Shown piece after piece: positions 53,530 to 62,291 of a DNA stretch of 64,000 nt (its first letter is position 1; each line of letters opens with the position of its first letter). The notes beneath the pieces were generated by a model. That model was not told the DNA's origin and ran no database searches. It saw nothing but the letters and a program-made list of their open reading frames with translations. The stretch is from Candidatus Zhuqueibacterota bacterium (lineage in GTDB: Bacteria > Zhuqueibacterota > Zhuqueibacteria > Zhuqueibacterales > Zhuqueibacteraceae). A program made the translations under genes and the position numbers. Where the stretch lies: positions 124,001-188,000 of the forward strand of contig JAKEEU010000031.1 in assembly GCA_022616415.1 (NCBI GenBank), written 5' to 3'.

Positions 53530-53979
53530 ATGGACAGCATATTCCATTTAGCTCAAATCAAAGATCAGGCTGTTCGCAAACACAGCTTTGCCTGGATTGC
53601 ACTGTGTCTGGCGCTGGCGGTGCACGTGATTGATGAGACTCTCACCGATTTTCTGTCAGTCTACAATCCGGCGGTCCAAGCCATTCGCAGCAAGTTTCCT
53701 CTCTTGCCGTTACCAACCTTTTCGTTTGAGGTCTGGCTGTCAGGTTTGATCTTCGCCATTTTACTCTCGCTTTCTCTTTCGATATTGGTTTTCCGTGGTT
53801 CCAAGTGGATGATGCCATTGTCCTATTTCTTCGCGGTGATCATGCTGTTGAACGGCGCGCTGCATATCACCGGCTCATTTTATTTTGGGCGAATGATGCC
53901 GGGAGTCTATTCGTCGCCGTTATTGCTCGCCGGTTCGATCTATTTGTTTGTTTGCACAAGAAAGGAAAAAAAACCATGA
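53530..53979 (+). CDS. HXXEE-type membrane protein
   Basis: A 149-residue protein with four hydrophobic segments. HVIDET in the first and NGALHITGSFYFGRMMPGVYSS near the end resemble the HXXEE/DUF family of small membrane proteins. The function is unknown. Its stop overlaps the start of the next gene by 4 bp (ATGA). Confidence 0.75.
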   Translation: MDSIFHLAQIKDQAVRKHSFAWIALCLALAVHVIDETLTDFLSVYNPAVQAIRSKFPLLPLPTFSFEVWLSGLIFAILLSLSLSILVFRGSKWMMPLSYFFAVIMLLNGALHITGSFYFGRMMPGVYSSPLLLAGSIYLFVCTRKEKKP

Positions 53980-54899
53980 AATTAAATCGCAACCTTCTCG
54001 TTTTGATATTGAGCATCGGCAGTACGCTCGGCTTTGCGCAAGACAAACAAATTTCTCCAACACTGCTTTCGCTCTTTGACGCCGAACGGGCTTTTGCGAA
54101 AAGGTGCGGCGAGGTGGGCATTCGCGCCTCGTTTTTGGAGTTTTTTACGGATGATGCCATCGTGTTTCGGCCGCATCCGGCCAAATACAAAGAAGCGGTG
54201 AAGGATCGTCCAGCTCCGCCGAATCCGTTGGCTTATGCGCTGGAGTGGGAACCGATCTTCGGCGAGGTGTCCGCAGCGGGGGATATGGGATACGACACCG
54301 GTCCCTCAATTTTTACAGACAAGACCGCCGAGAAACCTACTCCACAATATGGATTTTTCTTTTCCGTGTGGAAGAAACAAGCGGACGGCAATTGGAAGGT
54401 CGTTCTCGATGTTGGCGGCGCCGAGACAAAGGAGCTTTACAAAGGATCGCGTGAAATGAAGACGGCTCCGGTGATGGCTGAAAATGCGATGAACGCGAAA
54501 GAAGTAAACGTGGAGGCCGAACGCGCCAATTTGCTGAATGCCGAGCGCGCTTTTCTGAAATCGGCGCAAACCGATGGCATGGCCAAAGCGTTCGCCAAGC
54601 ATTTGAGCCGAGACGCGCGCCTGCATCGCAACGGTGTGCACCCGGTTCTTGGACATGATGCCATCGCGCAGTTTCTCGCCAAAGCTTCTTTTATTCCAAC
54701 GTGGGAGCCGATGTTTGCCGACGTCGCGCAATCCGGCGATTTGGGTTACACGTACGGCAGCTATGAGTTGAAAGAAACGAGCAACGCTGGCGCCATTGCG
54801 GAAAAAGGATACTACGCACGCGTGTGGAAACGCGGGCCGAATGGCCAGTGGCAAGTAGTGCTGGACACCACCAGCCCGCTGCCGCCGGAAGGAAGATAA
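53976..54899 (+). CDS. Exported protein with two SnoaL-like (DUF4440) domains
   Basis: A 307-residue protein with a signal peptide (LLVLILSIGSTLGFAQ). Two related domains follow: one from about residue 30 (LFDAERAFAKRCGEVG, WKKQADGNWKVVLDVGG) and one from about 180 (NAERAFLKSAQTDGMAKAF, WKRGPNGQWQVVLDTT). SnoaL-like folds bind small molecules or act in ketosteroid-isomerase-like reactions. The tandem in one chain suggests an internal duplication. Confidence 0.8.
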   Translation: MKLNRNLLVLILSIGSTLGFAQDKQISPTLLSLFDAERAFAKRCGEVGIRASFLEFFTDDAIVFRPHPAKYKEAVKDRPAPPNPLAYALEWEPIFGEVSAAGDMGYDTGPSIFTDKTAEKPTPQYGFFFSVWKKQADGNWKVVLDVGGAETKELYKGSREMKTAPVMAENAMNAKEVNVEAERANLLNAERAFLKSAQTDGMAKAFAKHLSRDARLHRNGVHPVLGHDAIAQFLAKASFIPTWEPMFADVAQSGDLGYTYGSYELKETSNAGAIAEKGYYARVWKRGPNGQWQVVLDTTSPLPPEGR

Positions 54900-54949
54900 T
54901 GATGAGATAAGAGTTATATCCGGAGCTACCGAGTCATACTGATTCATTC

Positions 54950-54977
54950 ATCCGGGGGATTCGCCAAATCCGGATAC
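54950..54977. repeat. Single copy of the 28-bp repeat seen at 40469-40543
   Basis: ATCCGGGGGATTCGCC, then AAATCCGGATAC, 24 of 28 identical to the right arm at 40516-40543. Located in the gap between convergent genes. Confidence 0.65.
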
Positions 54978-55015
54978 CCTAGGTGATGATGCAAAGAAGT
55001 TTTTATGCGGGATGT

Positions 55016-56137
55016 TTATAACGGTTTTTCGTAAACCCGATAGCGCTTGTAAATTTGGGCGCCGATCAGCTTCATGCTCCGGTTGATGAGTGTATTGCTC
55101 TCCAGCGTCCAGGAGAAATCGGCGGTCTCGAATCCCGCCGCCAGGCCCTGCCGGAAAGTTTCCGTATAGAGCGCCGCGCCGATGCCGCTGTGGTTTTGCA
55201 GCTTTTTCACCACGCCGAGCGTAATCACGCGCATCTGTTTGATGCGGCGGCTGTGGTACAACACTTTGAAAACGCCGAATGGCAGCAACCTGCCGTTGAT
55301 TTTTTTCAGAGCGAGATTGAAATCCGGCAGTGACAGCGCAAAGCCCACCGGCTCGCCATCTTTTTCAGCAACGAGCGCCAAGCGCGGATCCACCACCGGC
55401 TTCAAATCTTTTGCTAAAAATTCAAACTCGGCGTCCGTCATCGGCACAAACCCCCAATTTGCGCTCCACGCGTCGTTATAGATTTTTTTGATGATTTCCA
55501 CCTCGCCCCAAAAATTTTTCATATTCATCGTGCGCAGCCGCAGATTTTCGTCCTGCAAAACTTTTTCGCCGACCCGAAGCACTCGCGGATTGACGCCTTG
55601 TTCCTTGGTCAGCCACCAAGCGTAAAGATCCATCACCTTGCCGAATCCCGTCTTCTCGATTAGCTCGACATAATAGCGCGGGTTGTAAGTCATCAAAATC
55701 ACAGGACTCGAATCGAATCCCTCAACGAGCAAGCCGAAGGTGTCGTTGCTGGAATAGTTGGCTGGGCCGCGCAAAACCGTCATGCCGCGCTCACGCGCCC
55801 AATCCGCTGCCTTTTCCAGAAGCGCCTTTGCCACCGCCTGATCGTTGATGGATTCAAAAAAGCCAAAAAAAGCGCAGCGCTGGTTGTGAAATTTGTTGTG
55901 GTTATTGTTGAGAATGGCGGCGATACGGCCGACGGTTTCGCCGTTGCGCCTGGCCAGAAAAAAATCGGCGGTGGAGTGTTGGAAAAAGGGATGTTTCTTT
56001 TTATCTAAGAGCTTCTTCAAATCCATAATCAGCGGGGGAACCCAATGCGGATCGCCATGGTAAATTCTCCACGGCAACAGCATAAATTCGCGCCATTCGC
56101 GGGAGCTGGTGATGGGTATAACCTCGATAGTGGGCAA
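55016..56137 (-). CDS. GNAT-fold acyltransferase-like protein, possible ceramide synthase
   Basis: A 373-residue protein of the two-lobed GNAT type: HGDPHWVPPLIMDLKKLL, FFLARRNGETVGRIAAI, and later GFALSLPDFNLAL and GIGAALYTETFRQGL. The start is TTG 56137. It lies next to a serine-palmitoyltransferase-like gene and across from an epimerase. In Caulobacter the bacterial ceramide synthase is a GNAT-related acyltransferase in a similar set, so an N-acyl transfer to a sphingoid base is plausible. It could also be an unrelated acetyltransferase. Confidence 0.65.
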   Translation of the reverse strand: MPTIEVIPITSSREWREFMLLPWRIYHGDPHWVPPLIMDLKKLLDKKKHPFFQHSTADFFLARRNGETVGRIAAILNNNHNKFHNQRCAFFGFFESINDQAVAKALLEKAADWARERGMTVLRGPANYSSNDTFGLLVEGFDSSPVILMTYNPRYYVELIEKTGFGKVMDLYAWWLTKEQGVNPRVLRVGEKVLQDENLRLRTMNMKNFWGEVEIIKKIYNDAWSANWGFVPMTDAEFEFLAKDLKPVVDPRLALVAEKDGEPVGFALSLPDFNLALKKINGRLLPFGVFKVLYHSRRIKQMRVITLGVVKKLQNHSGIGAALYTETFRQGLAAGFETADFSWTLESNTLINRSMKLIGAQIYKRYRVYEKPL

Positions 56138-56158
56138 AAGTTTTTACCTTTTCTTTAA

Positions 56159-56184
56159 ATCCGTTGGCAGCCTTTATCCGTTGG
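56159..56184. repeat. Copy of the ATCCGTTGG repeat
   Basis: ATCCGTTGGCAGC, then CTTTATCCGTTGG, two changes from the arm at 33640-33665. It lies between two minus-strand genes of the possible ceramide set. Confidence 0.7.
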
Positions 56185-56271
56185 GCTTAATTTATCAGTT
56201 GGGGATATAAAGTTTTTTGGTTTTGTTTGGCTGCTTCAAACACCCTCACATTTGTTATATTGAGAAAGCAT

Positions 56272-57456
56272 TTACGGAATCAGCCCAAATTCGCGGCCGA
56301 TACGGCCAAACACTTCCAACACATGATCGAGCTCGGCCTCGGTGTGAGTGGCCATGTAGCTGGTGCGAATGCGGCCATGACCCGGCGGCACCGCGGGCGT
56401 GATCACCGGGTTGGCGAAGATGCCGTTGTCGAACAGTAATTTCCAAAACGCGAAGGTTTTCATGTCATCCCCGACAAGAATGGGGATGATCGGCGTCACC
56501 GACTTGCCGGTGTCGAAGCCGAGCGCGTCAAATCCGGCTTTCATCTTGCGGGTGTTTTTCCACAAGCACTCGATGCGTTGCGGCTCCTGCTCGATAATGT
56601 CGAGCGCCGCGAGCACCGAGGCGGTGGCCGCCGGCGGCATGCTCGCCGAGAAAATCAGCGCGCGGGCGTGATGCTTGATGTAATCGATGACGTACGCGTC
56701 GCCAGCGATGAACCCGCCGAGCGAAGCGAAAGACTTGCTGAACGTTCCCATCACGATATCGACTTTGTTCTCGAGGTCGAAATGCTCGCCGGTGCCGCGG
56801 CCGTGCTTGCCCAAAACGCCTATCGAATGGGCATCATCGAGCATGATTCTCGCCTCGTATTTCTCCGCCAACTTGACGAGATTCGGCAAATCGATAATAT
56901 CGCCTTCCATGCTGAAGACGCCGTCGGCAACGATCAGCTTGCCGCCGGAATTGGGGTGGCGCTTGAGCAAGCGCTCGAGATCGTTCAAATCGTTGTGCTT
57001 GAATTTGACGGTTCGTCCAAAGGAGAGCCGGCAGCCGTCAACGATGCTGGCGTGATTGGCGCGGTCGGTAAAAACGAAGTCGTCTTTGCCAACCACGGTG
57101 GCGATCGTGCCGAGATTGGTTTGGAAGCCGGTTGAAAAACACAAAGCCGCTTCGCGCTTCATGAAGTTTGCCAAACGCTGCTCGAGCTCTTCGTGCAATT
57201 TGAGCGTGCCGTTGAGAAAGCGCGAGCCGGTACATCCGGAACCGAATGTTTCGACCGCCTTCTGAGCCGCTTCTTTCACCCGCGGATCCTGAGTCAGGCC
57301 AAGATAATTGTTGGAGCCGATCATCACCAGCTTGCGGCCGTCGATGACGACCTCCGAATCAGCGCCGGATTCGATCGCTTTGAAATAAGGGTACCAGCCT
57401 TCCGTTCTGCCCTGCTGCGCTCGCGTAAAGTTGCGACACTTGTCAAAAAGGTCCAA
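56272..57456 (-). CDS. spt: Serine palmitoyltransferase-like PLP enzyme (alpha-oxoamine synthase family)
   Basis: A 394-residue alpha-oxoamine synthase. The PLP lysine is Lys241 in GTFSKSFASLGG. His135 (DRANHASIVDG), Asp208 and His210 (MLDDAHSIGV) fit the active site. The family includes serine palmitoyltransferase, KBL and HemA. The neighbours (a GNAT acyltransferase and an NAD-dependent epimerase) favour serine palmitoyltransferase, the first step of sphingolipid synthesis. The start is TTG 57456 with GGAGG seven bases upstream. Confidence 0.8.
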   Translation of the reverse strand: MDLFDKCRNFTRAQQGRTEGWYPYFKAIESGADSEVVIDGRKLVMIGSNNYLGLTQDPRVKEAAQKAVETFGSGCTGSRFLNGTLKLHEELEQRLANFMKREAALCFSTGFQTNLGTIATVVGKDDFVFTDRANHASIVDGCRLSFGRTVKFKHNDLNDLERLLKRHPNSGGKLIVADGVFSMEGDIIDLPNLVKLAEKYEARIMLDDAHSIGVLGKHGRGTGEHFDLENKVDIVMGTFSKSFASLGGFIAGDAYVIDYIKHHARALIFSASMPPAATASVLAALDIIEQEPQRIECLWKNTRKMKAGFDALGFDTGKSVTPIIPILVGDDMKTFAFWKLLFDNGIFANPVITPAVPPGHGRIRTSYMATHTEAELDHVLEVFGRIGREFGLIP

Positions 57457-57487
57457 ACCTATCCTCCTCGGGTTGAATGTGAAGTTT

Positions 57488-57516
57488 TTGCAATAATCAC
57501 AAAAATATGTTAAATT
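57488..57516 (+). promoter_or_regulatory. Promoter for the NAD-dependent epimerase gene
   Basis: TTGCAA (57488-57493), a 17-bp spacer, and TAAATT (57511-57516), about 78 bp upstream of the start at 57594. It lies in the divergent gap with the serine-palmitoyltransferase-like gene, so both strands may be controlled here. Confidence 0.5.
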
Positions 57517-57593
57517 AGATAAATATAAGGAATGGCGCTTTCGAAAGCAAGCGCTAATCTGTTCGTCTTAATAAGTCCCCAATTGGAGGTGAC

Positions 57594-58595
57594 ATGCGTA
57601 CACTGGTGACCGGAGCGACTGGTTTTATCGGCAGCCTTTTAGTGGAACGTTTGCTAGATGGGGCACAACAAGAGGGGAAAGAACCTGCACGGGTCTTTTG
57701 TTTGGTTCGTCGCGCCATTTCCGGTACTTGGTTGGAAAATGTGCCGGTTGAATTGGTGCATGGCGATCTCTTTGCAGACGCCACGTTGATTCCGGTTCTT
57801 TCAGAAGTGTCGCATGTGATACATTTGGCCGGCGTAACCAAAGCGAGAACCGAAGCCGAATACTTTCATTCCAACGGCGAGACCACCCGCCATTTTTTGC
57901 GGCTTTGCGCCCGCCACGCCCCAAATCTGCAAAAATTCGTTTATATCTCCAGCATCGCTGCGGCCGGGCCGAGTCCGGATGGCCGCCTGGTTACTGAAGA
58001 CGAGCCGCCGCGGCCCATGTCGATTTACGGTCGCTCGAAACTGGCGGGCGAGCTTGCCTGCCAGGAGTGGCGCGGCAAGTTGCCCATCACCATCATTCGG
58101 CCGCCGGTGGTGTACGGTCCGCGCGACAAAGACGTGTATCAATATTTCAAGCAAGTCAAAATGGGGCTGCGGCTGCGGCTCGGCCGCCACGAGCGCAAAG
58201 TGAGCATGATTCACGTGCATGATCTTGTCGCCGGCATACTTCTCGTCAGCGAGCATCCTCGCGCCGTTGGAGAGACTTACTTCATGACGAATCCTCACCC
58301 TTATGACTGGCACGAGCTTGGCCAAGCCGTAGCAACGGCCATGCAGCGCAAAACGCTCTCGATTGCCGTTCCAGAGGCGGTAGCGCCGATGCTGGCCGCG
58401 GTGAGTGAACTGGGCGCCAAAATCACCAATAAACCGGCGTTGCTCAATTTTGATAAAGTTGCTGAAATGCGGCAGTATTACTGGGTTTGTTCCGGAGAGA
58501 AAGCCCGGCAACAGCTCGGCTTTGTGCCGGCGTTATCCATTCAGGCGGGCCTGCAGAATACTTATCAATGGTATCGGGAAAAGGGCTGGCTTTAA
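57594..58595 (+). CDS. NAD-dependent epimerase/dehydratase, possible ceramide-pathway reductase
   Basis: A 333-residue extended SDR. The Rossmann motif GATGFIGSLLVERLL is at residues 7-21, VIHLAGVTKART follows, and the catalytic YxxxK is PMSIYGRSK. It faces the Spt/GNAT pair across a shared control region. In Caulobacter the keto reduction of ceramide is done by a related NAD-dependent epimerase-type enzyme (CerR). The context makes that likely here, but steroid-type or sugar epimerases share the fold. Confidence 0.75.
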   Translation: MRTLVTGATGFIGSLLVERLLDGAQQEGKEPARVFCLVRRAISGTWLENVPVELVHGDLFADATLIPVLSEVSHVIHLAGVTKARTEAEYFHSNGETTRHFLRLCARHAPNLQKFVYISSIAAAGPSPDGRLVTEDEPPRPMSIYGRSKLAGELACQEWRGKLPITIIRPPVVYGPRDKDVYQYFKQVKMGLRLRLGRHERKVSMIHVHDLVAGILLVSEHPRAVGETYFMTNPHPYDWHELGQAVATAMQRKTLSIAVPEAVAPMLAAVSELGAKITNKPALLNFDKVAEMRQYYWVCSGEKARQQLGFVPALSIQAGLQNTYQWYREKGWL

Positions 58596-58613
58596 CAACG
58601 ATTTCGTGGCCAT

Positions 58614-58648
58614 CGTACTTTTTGGTACGATACCAATTGGTACGATTC
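58614..58648. repeat. Overlapping small palindromes between convergent genes
   Basis: TTGGTACGATACCAA (58622-58636) and TACCAATTGGTA (58631-58642) overlap. They sit between the epimerase and decarboxylase gene ends, so a termination or repeat role is likelier than an operator. Confidence 0.45.
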
Positions 58649-58683
58649 GTATGTAATTTTTGAAACTAAAACTTCATATCCTT

Positions 58684-60171
58684 TCACATGTGAGAGGCCA
58701 AAACCTCCGGCAGCTTCGCCTGCGCAATTTCCCAAAGCCGGCGCAAATCCGCCTCGGTGACGCGCAGATGGCTGACGACGAGCCGAATTACGAACCACTC
58801 GCGCAATTTGGTATGGGATAAAAACGCTTCGCCGGTGCGATTGATGGCGTGCATAAGCTGCTCGTTCAGGCGATTCAAGGCGATTTCATCAACCCAGCCT
58901 TGGGGATGGGCGCGAAAGCAGATTGTGGTCAACGGCACCGGCGCCATGAGTTCGAAGTCGGGATGCGCCTCCACCCATTCGACAAACAACTGCGCGAGCC
59001 GAAAATGCTCGCGAATGCGTTTGGCGATGCCTTCAACGCCGAAATATCTCATTACGAACCATAGCTTCAGCGAGCGGAAACGTCTTCCGAGCGGAATGCC
59101 GTAATCCATATAATTCGTCGCCTCGTCGCCTTGCGAAGTGCGCAAATATTCCGGCACGAGGCTGAAGGCGCGGCGCAGCACCTCGGGCTTGCGGGTGAAG
59201 AGCACGCTCAAGCCCATGGGCACGAACATCCATTTGTGCGGATTGACGACGAACGAATCCGCGCGATCACAACCGGCGAGAATATGGCGCATCTCCGGCA
59301 CAATCGCCGCTATGCCGCCGTGCGCGGCATCGACGTGCAGCCAAATATTTTCGCGGTTGCAAATTTCTGCAATGGCCGGAACCGGATCGATGCTCGTGCA
59401 CGACGTGGTGCCGATGGTTGCCACAGCACAAAAGGGAAGCCAACCTTCGCGCCGGTCATCCGCAATGGCCTCGGCTAATGCTTCGGGCTGCAGGCGAAAT
59501 TCATCATCCACCGGAATCCGGCGGATGCCTTCCATGCCGATGCCGATGAGCAGCGCGGCTTTGTCGATGGATGAATGCGTGTACTCCGAAATGTAAAGCC
59601 GCAGCCGCGGCAATTCATTTCGGCCGGACATGCCGCGCTCGCGAATTTGCAAATCAACGAGCTGCTCGCGCGCCGCGGCTAGCGCGTGCAGCGTGCTATT
59701 CGAAGCGCCGTCAAAGATGATACCCCAAAAATTTCCCGGCAAGCCGAGCATCTGCCGCAGCCAATCGAGCGTCACTTCTTCAAGCTCCGTCGCGGCCGGA
59801 CAGGATTGCCAGATCATGCCGTTGATATTGAATGCCGTCGCGAGCAGATCGCCGAGAATGCCCGGCCCGCTGCCGGACGAAGTAAAATAGGCAAAGAAGC
59901 GCGGATGGTTCCAATGCGTCATCCCCGGCATGATGACGCGATCCACATCGGCAAGAATATCCGTCATCGCCTCGCCCTTTTGCGGTGGCGATGGCGGAAG
60001 CCGGCGGCGAATGTCGCCCGGATTGACATTGGGAAAAACGGGATGATTTTCAATTGCTTTCAGAAAATCCGCCACCCAGTCGATGAGTTGGTGACCGTGC
60101 CGGCGGAATTGCTCCGCCGGCATGTCACCAGAGGTATGATTGTTATGAGGAGGAGGTAATGCGTCTTTCAA
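58684..60171 (-). CDS. PLP-dependent decarboxylase (aromatic-L-amino-acid type)
   Basis: A 495-residue group II decarboxylase. The PLP lysine is in NPHKWM, the Asp and His of the cofactor site are in HVDAAHGG, and the stretch MTHWNHPRFFAYFTSSGSGP is typical of DOPA/tryptophan/tyrosine decarboxylases. It produces an aromatic amine from an amino acid; the exact substrate is unclear. The length is normal. It is separated from DUF6265 by 52 bp. Confidence 0.88.
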   Translation of the reverse strand: MKDALPPPHNNHTSGDMPAEQFRRHGHQLIDWVADFLKAIENHPVFPNVNPGDIRRRLPPSPPQKGEAMTDILADVDRVIMPGMTHWNHPRFFAYFTSSGSGPGILGDLLATAFNINGMIWQSCPAATELEEVTLDWLRQMLGLPGNFWGIIFDGASNSTLHALAAAREQLVDLQIRERGMSGRNELPRLRLYISEYTHSSIDKAALLIGIGMEGIRRIPVDDEFRLQPEALAEAIADDRREGWLPFCAVATIGTTSCTSIDPVPAIAEICNRENIWLHVDAAHGGIAAIVPEMRHILAGCDRADSFVVNPHKWMFVPMGLSVLFTRKPEVLRRAFSLVPEYLRTSQGDEATNYMDYGIPLGRRFRSLKLWFVMRYFGVEGIAKRIREHFRLAQLFVEWVEAHPDFELMAPVPLTTICFRAHPQGWVDEIALNRLNEQLMHAINRTGEAFLSHTKLREWFVIRLVVSHLRVTEADLRRLWEIAQAKLPEVLASHM

Positions 60172-60223
60172 AGGTGCTCCTTTTTACAAACCCAGTCGAG
60201 CCGGCTGGCTGCGCCCGTAGGGG

Positions 60224-60703
60224 TTACTGATCACATTTCGCGCGCTTCATGGGGAAGTCAATTTTTTTTAATTTGCCTTTGCTCATGCCTTCGATCGCCG
60301 CCGCGAGCGAGCCGTCTTTTTCCAAACGATAAAAGATGCGTTGTGGAAAATCGTGCTCGGGATTTTCAAACACGGCTTCATTATTCTCATATTTGACGAG
60401 CTTGAACGAAGCCTCCGCTTGTCCCGAGGGTTTGGCGATGTAAAAAATATTGCCTTCCTGCTCGCGGAGTTGCAAAAATTCAAAAGCCACGGTTTTGCCA
60501 CCGGCTACCGTCCGGCTCATTCCCAACATGGTTTGTCCGGACGGCTTCATCCAGTGCTCGAGGGATTCACGCCCACCGCCGCTGCCGTCCCAACACCCGG
60601 CGAGCCAGGCAAAATCGGCGATGGTGGTTTTTTGCTCTTGCGCGGCCGCCGTTCCAAACGTCAGCAGACAGGCGCAGATCAGCGAGTAATGTTTGATGGT
60701 CAT
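60224..60703 (-). CDS. DUF6265 exported protein
   Basis: A 159-residue protein with a signal peptide (LICACLLTFGTAAAQE) and the DUF6265 core: DFAWLAGCWDGSGGGRE, QTMLGMSRTVAGGK and NPEHDFPQRIFYR. It is expected to be a beta-barrel lipocalin-like fold of unknown role. A very good GGAGGAAGC ribosome site precedes the ATG. The palindromic boxes upstream (60742-60798) are likely its control region. Confidence 0.85.
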   Translation of the reverse strand: MTIKHYSLICACLLTFGTAAAQEQKTTIADFAWLAGCWDGSGGGRESLEHWMKPSGQTMLGMSRTVAGGKTVAFEFLQLREQEGNIFYIAKPSGQAEASFKLVKYENNEAVFENPEHDFPQRIFYRLEKDGSLAAAIEGMSKGKLKKIDFPMKRAKCDQ

Positions 60704-60741
60704 AACGCTTCCTCCGATATTTGGGTTCCAATCGGGCCAAC

Positions 60742-60798
60742 TGACCGGTCACTTCTGCACGATCTGTTGCATCGCAAATTAGCTATAGTGACCGGTCA
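60742..60798. promoter_or_regulatory. Two TGACCGGTCA boxes, possible TetR-type operators
   Basis: The perfect palindrome TGACCGGTCA occurs at 60742-60751 and 60789-60798, 47 bp apart centre to centre. The longer arms ACTGACCGGTCACT and AGTGACCGGTCAGT make the pair also an inverted repeat. The boxes lie between the DUF6265 start and the end of the AraC gene. TetR-family operators often look like this, but no TetR gene is in the window. Confidence 0.65.
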
Positions 60799-60836
60799 GT
60801 GGCTTTACATAAGGATTTACCCAAATATACAAAACA

Positions 60837-61685
60837 TTACTCAATTGTATTGTAAAAATCCGACAAGCGTTTTTTGCGGGTAAAGTATTCGGACATCTTG
60901 TGATCCTGGCTGAAATAGGCCGTGGGGTTCTGTCCGGAAAATTCCCTGAAGTCGTGGATGAAATGCGCCTGATCGTAATACCCGCATTCCGAGGCAATAA
61001 AGCTCCAATTGACGGTTTGATTGCGCTCGACGGCCTTGAACACTTTCTGGAATCGCAACGTGCGGCAAAGAAATTTTGGCGTTATTCCCACCGTCGTTTG
61101 AAACTTGCGCTCGAGCTGTCTCTCACTCACGCCGAAATTTCGCCGCAGCCGCTCTATTGACACCAAGCCTTCTCTGGCAACGATCATTCTCACAACGGCA
61201 TCCATGAGCCGATCGGCGTTGCGCCGTTGTTCCAAGCGCGTGAGCAGCGTCGTTTCAATGATGCCAATGCGCTCCCGCACCGAACGCGCCGAGTGGATTC
61301 TATCCGCCAGTTCTTTTCCGGCGCGAATCCAAACGCTGTCGAAGCCGATGATCTGGTCGGTCAATTCGCTGAGCGGAAATTGAAAAAAAGGATAAGCGCC
61401 GCCGGGGTGAAAGCGCACGCCGAACAGCTTCACTCGTCCGGCCGGCTCGATCATCGCGTAGCGCCGCATCTGACCGGCGACGAGCGTTTGCGGTTGGATC
61501 TCAACCACGCGGTTTGAATGATAACGTTTGAACGAATCAGCCAAATTAAAAATCAACTCGACACACCCATCGGGCAAAATTCTTTCCGGCGAAGTCGCCG
61601 AAGATTTCCCGCCGCTCTCCAATGTCCAAAAGCATTCGATGTACTTGGCAAGATACGGGCTGGGTGGAATCGCTCGGTAGCGCAT
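60837..61685 (-). CDS. AraC-family regulator
   Basis: A 282-residue protein. The N-terminal DUF6597-like domain (YRAIPPSPYLAKYIECFWTLE) would sense a ligand. Two C-terminal helix-turn-helix motifs follow (FGVSERQLERKFQTTVGITP and SECGYYDQAHFIHDFREFSG). I chose ATG 61685, 10 bp after the stop of the upstream acetyltransferase gene, with GAGG inside that stop region. The frame is open from 61769. It may act on DUF6265 or on its own operon. Confidence 0.85.
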   Translation of the reverse strand: MRYRAIPPSPYLAKYIECFWTLESGGKSSATSPERILPDGCVELIFNLADSFKRYHSNRVVEIQPQTLVAGQMRRYAMIEPAGRVKLFGVRFHPGGAYPFFQFPLSELTDQIIGFDSVWIRAGKELADRIHSARSVRERIGIIETTLLTRLEQRRNADRLMDAVVRMIVAREGLVSIERLRRNFGVSERQLERKFQTTVGITPKFLCRTLRFQKVFKAVERNQTVNWSFIASECGYYDQAHFIHDFREFSGQNPTAYFSQDHKMSEYFTRKKRLSDFYNTIE

Positions 61686-61695
61686 ATACGGAATC

Positions 61696-62205
61696 TTAAG
61701 CCTCGTTGAATTCGTGCTGGTACTTGACCGTTCCGGAACGACCTCGCAACGCCCCTTTACGCAACTCAATCACCATAAACGCTTCATCCGGCGCGTTATA
61801 TTCACATTTGATGCCATACTTGCTGGCCGGAACAAACCCGAATCGCGGGTAATACTCCGGATGCCCCAGCACAACGACGCACGCATGGCCAGCCTCCCGA
61901 CATTGTTCTAAACCTTGGTCGATCAGCGCTGATCCTATGCCCGTTCTCTGATATTCCGGCAAAACCGCCATCGGGCCGAGACCAATGGCAGAGAATGACT
62001 TCCCTTCTGACTCAATTGTCATGGGGCTAAAAAGAATATGCCCGACGATTTTATTGTCTTGCACGGCAACGAGCGAAAGCATCGCCTTGCTGTGCGCACG
62101 AAGTGCATCCACGAGGTCCGCTTCATTGGGCCGGCCAAACGCACGCTCGTTGACGTGTCGAACACCGGCGAGGTCTTTGGGTTGTTCTGGGCGAATAGTT
62201 ACCAT
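61696..62205 (-). CDS. YhbS-type GNAT acetyltransferase
   Basis: A 169-residue GNAT protein: VTIRPEQPKDLAGVRHV, VGHILFSPMTIE, and the acetyl-CoA motif LGPMAVLPEYQRTGIGSALI. GHPEYYPRFGFVPAS is typical of the YhbS subfamily. I chose ATG 62205; the frame is open from 62244. It is in an operon with the AraC regulator. Confidence 0.88.
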   Translation of the reverse strand: MVTIRPEQPKDLAGVRHVNERAFGRPNEADLVDALRAHSKAMLSLVAVQDNKIVGHILFSPMTIESEGKSFSAIGLGPMAVLPEYQRTGIGSALIDQGLEQCREAGHACVVVLGHPEYYPRFGFVPASKYGIKCEYNAPDEAFMVIELRKGALRGRSGTVKYQHEFNEA

Positions 62206-62291
62206 CTTGGATCGGGCTTTCCAATATGGACGGCGAGAGCGCAAAAACGTTTATCCCCGAGTGAGCCTGGCGAGAAGAGTTTGATGAGATT

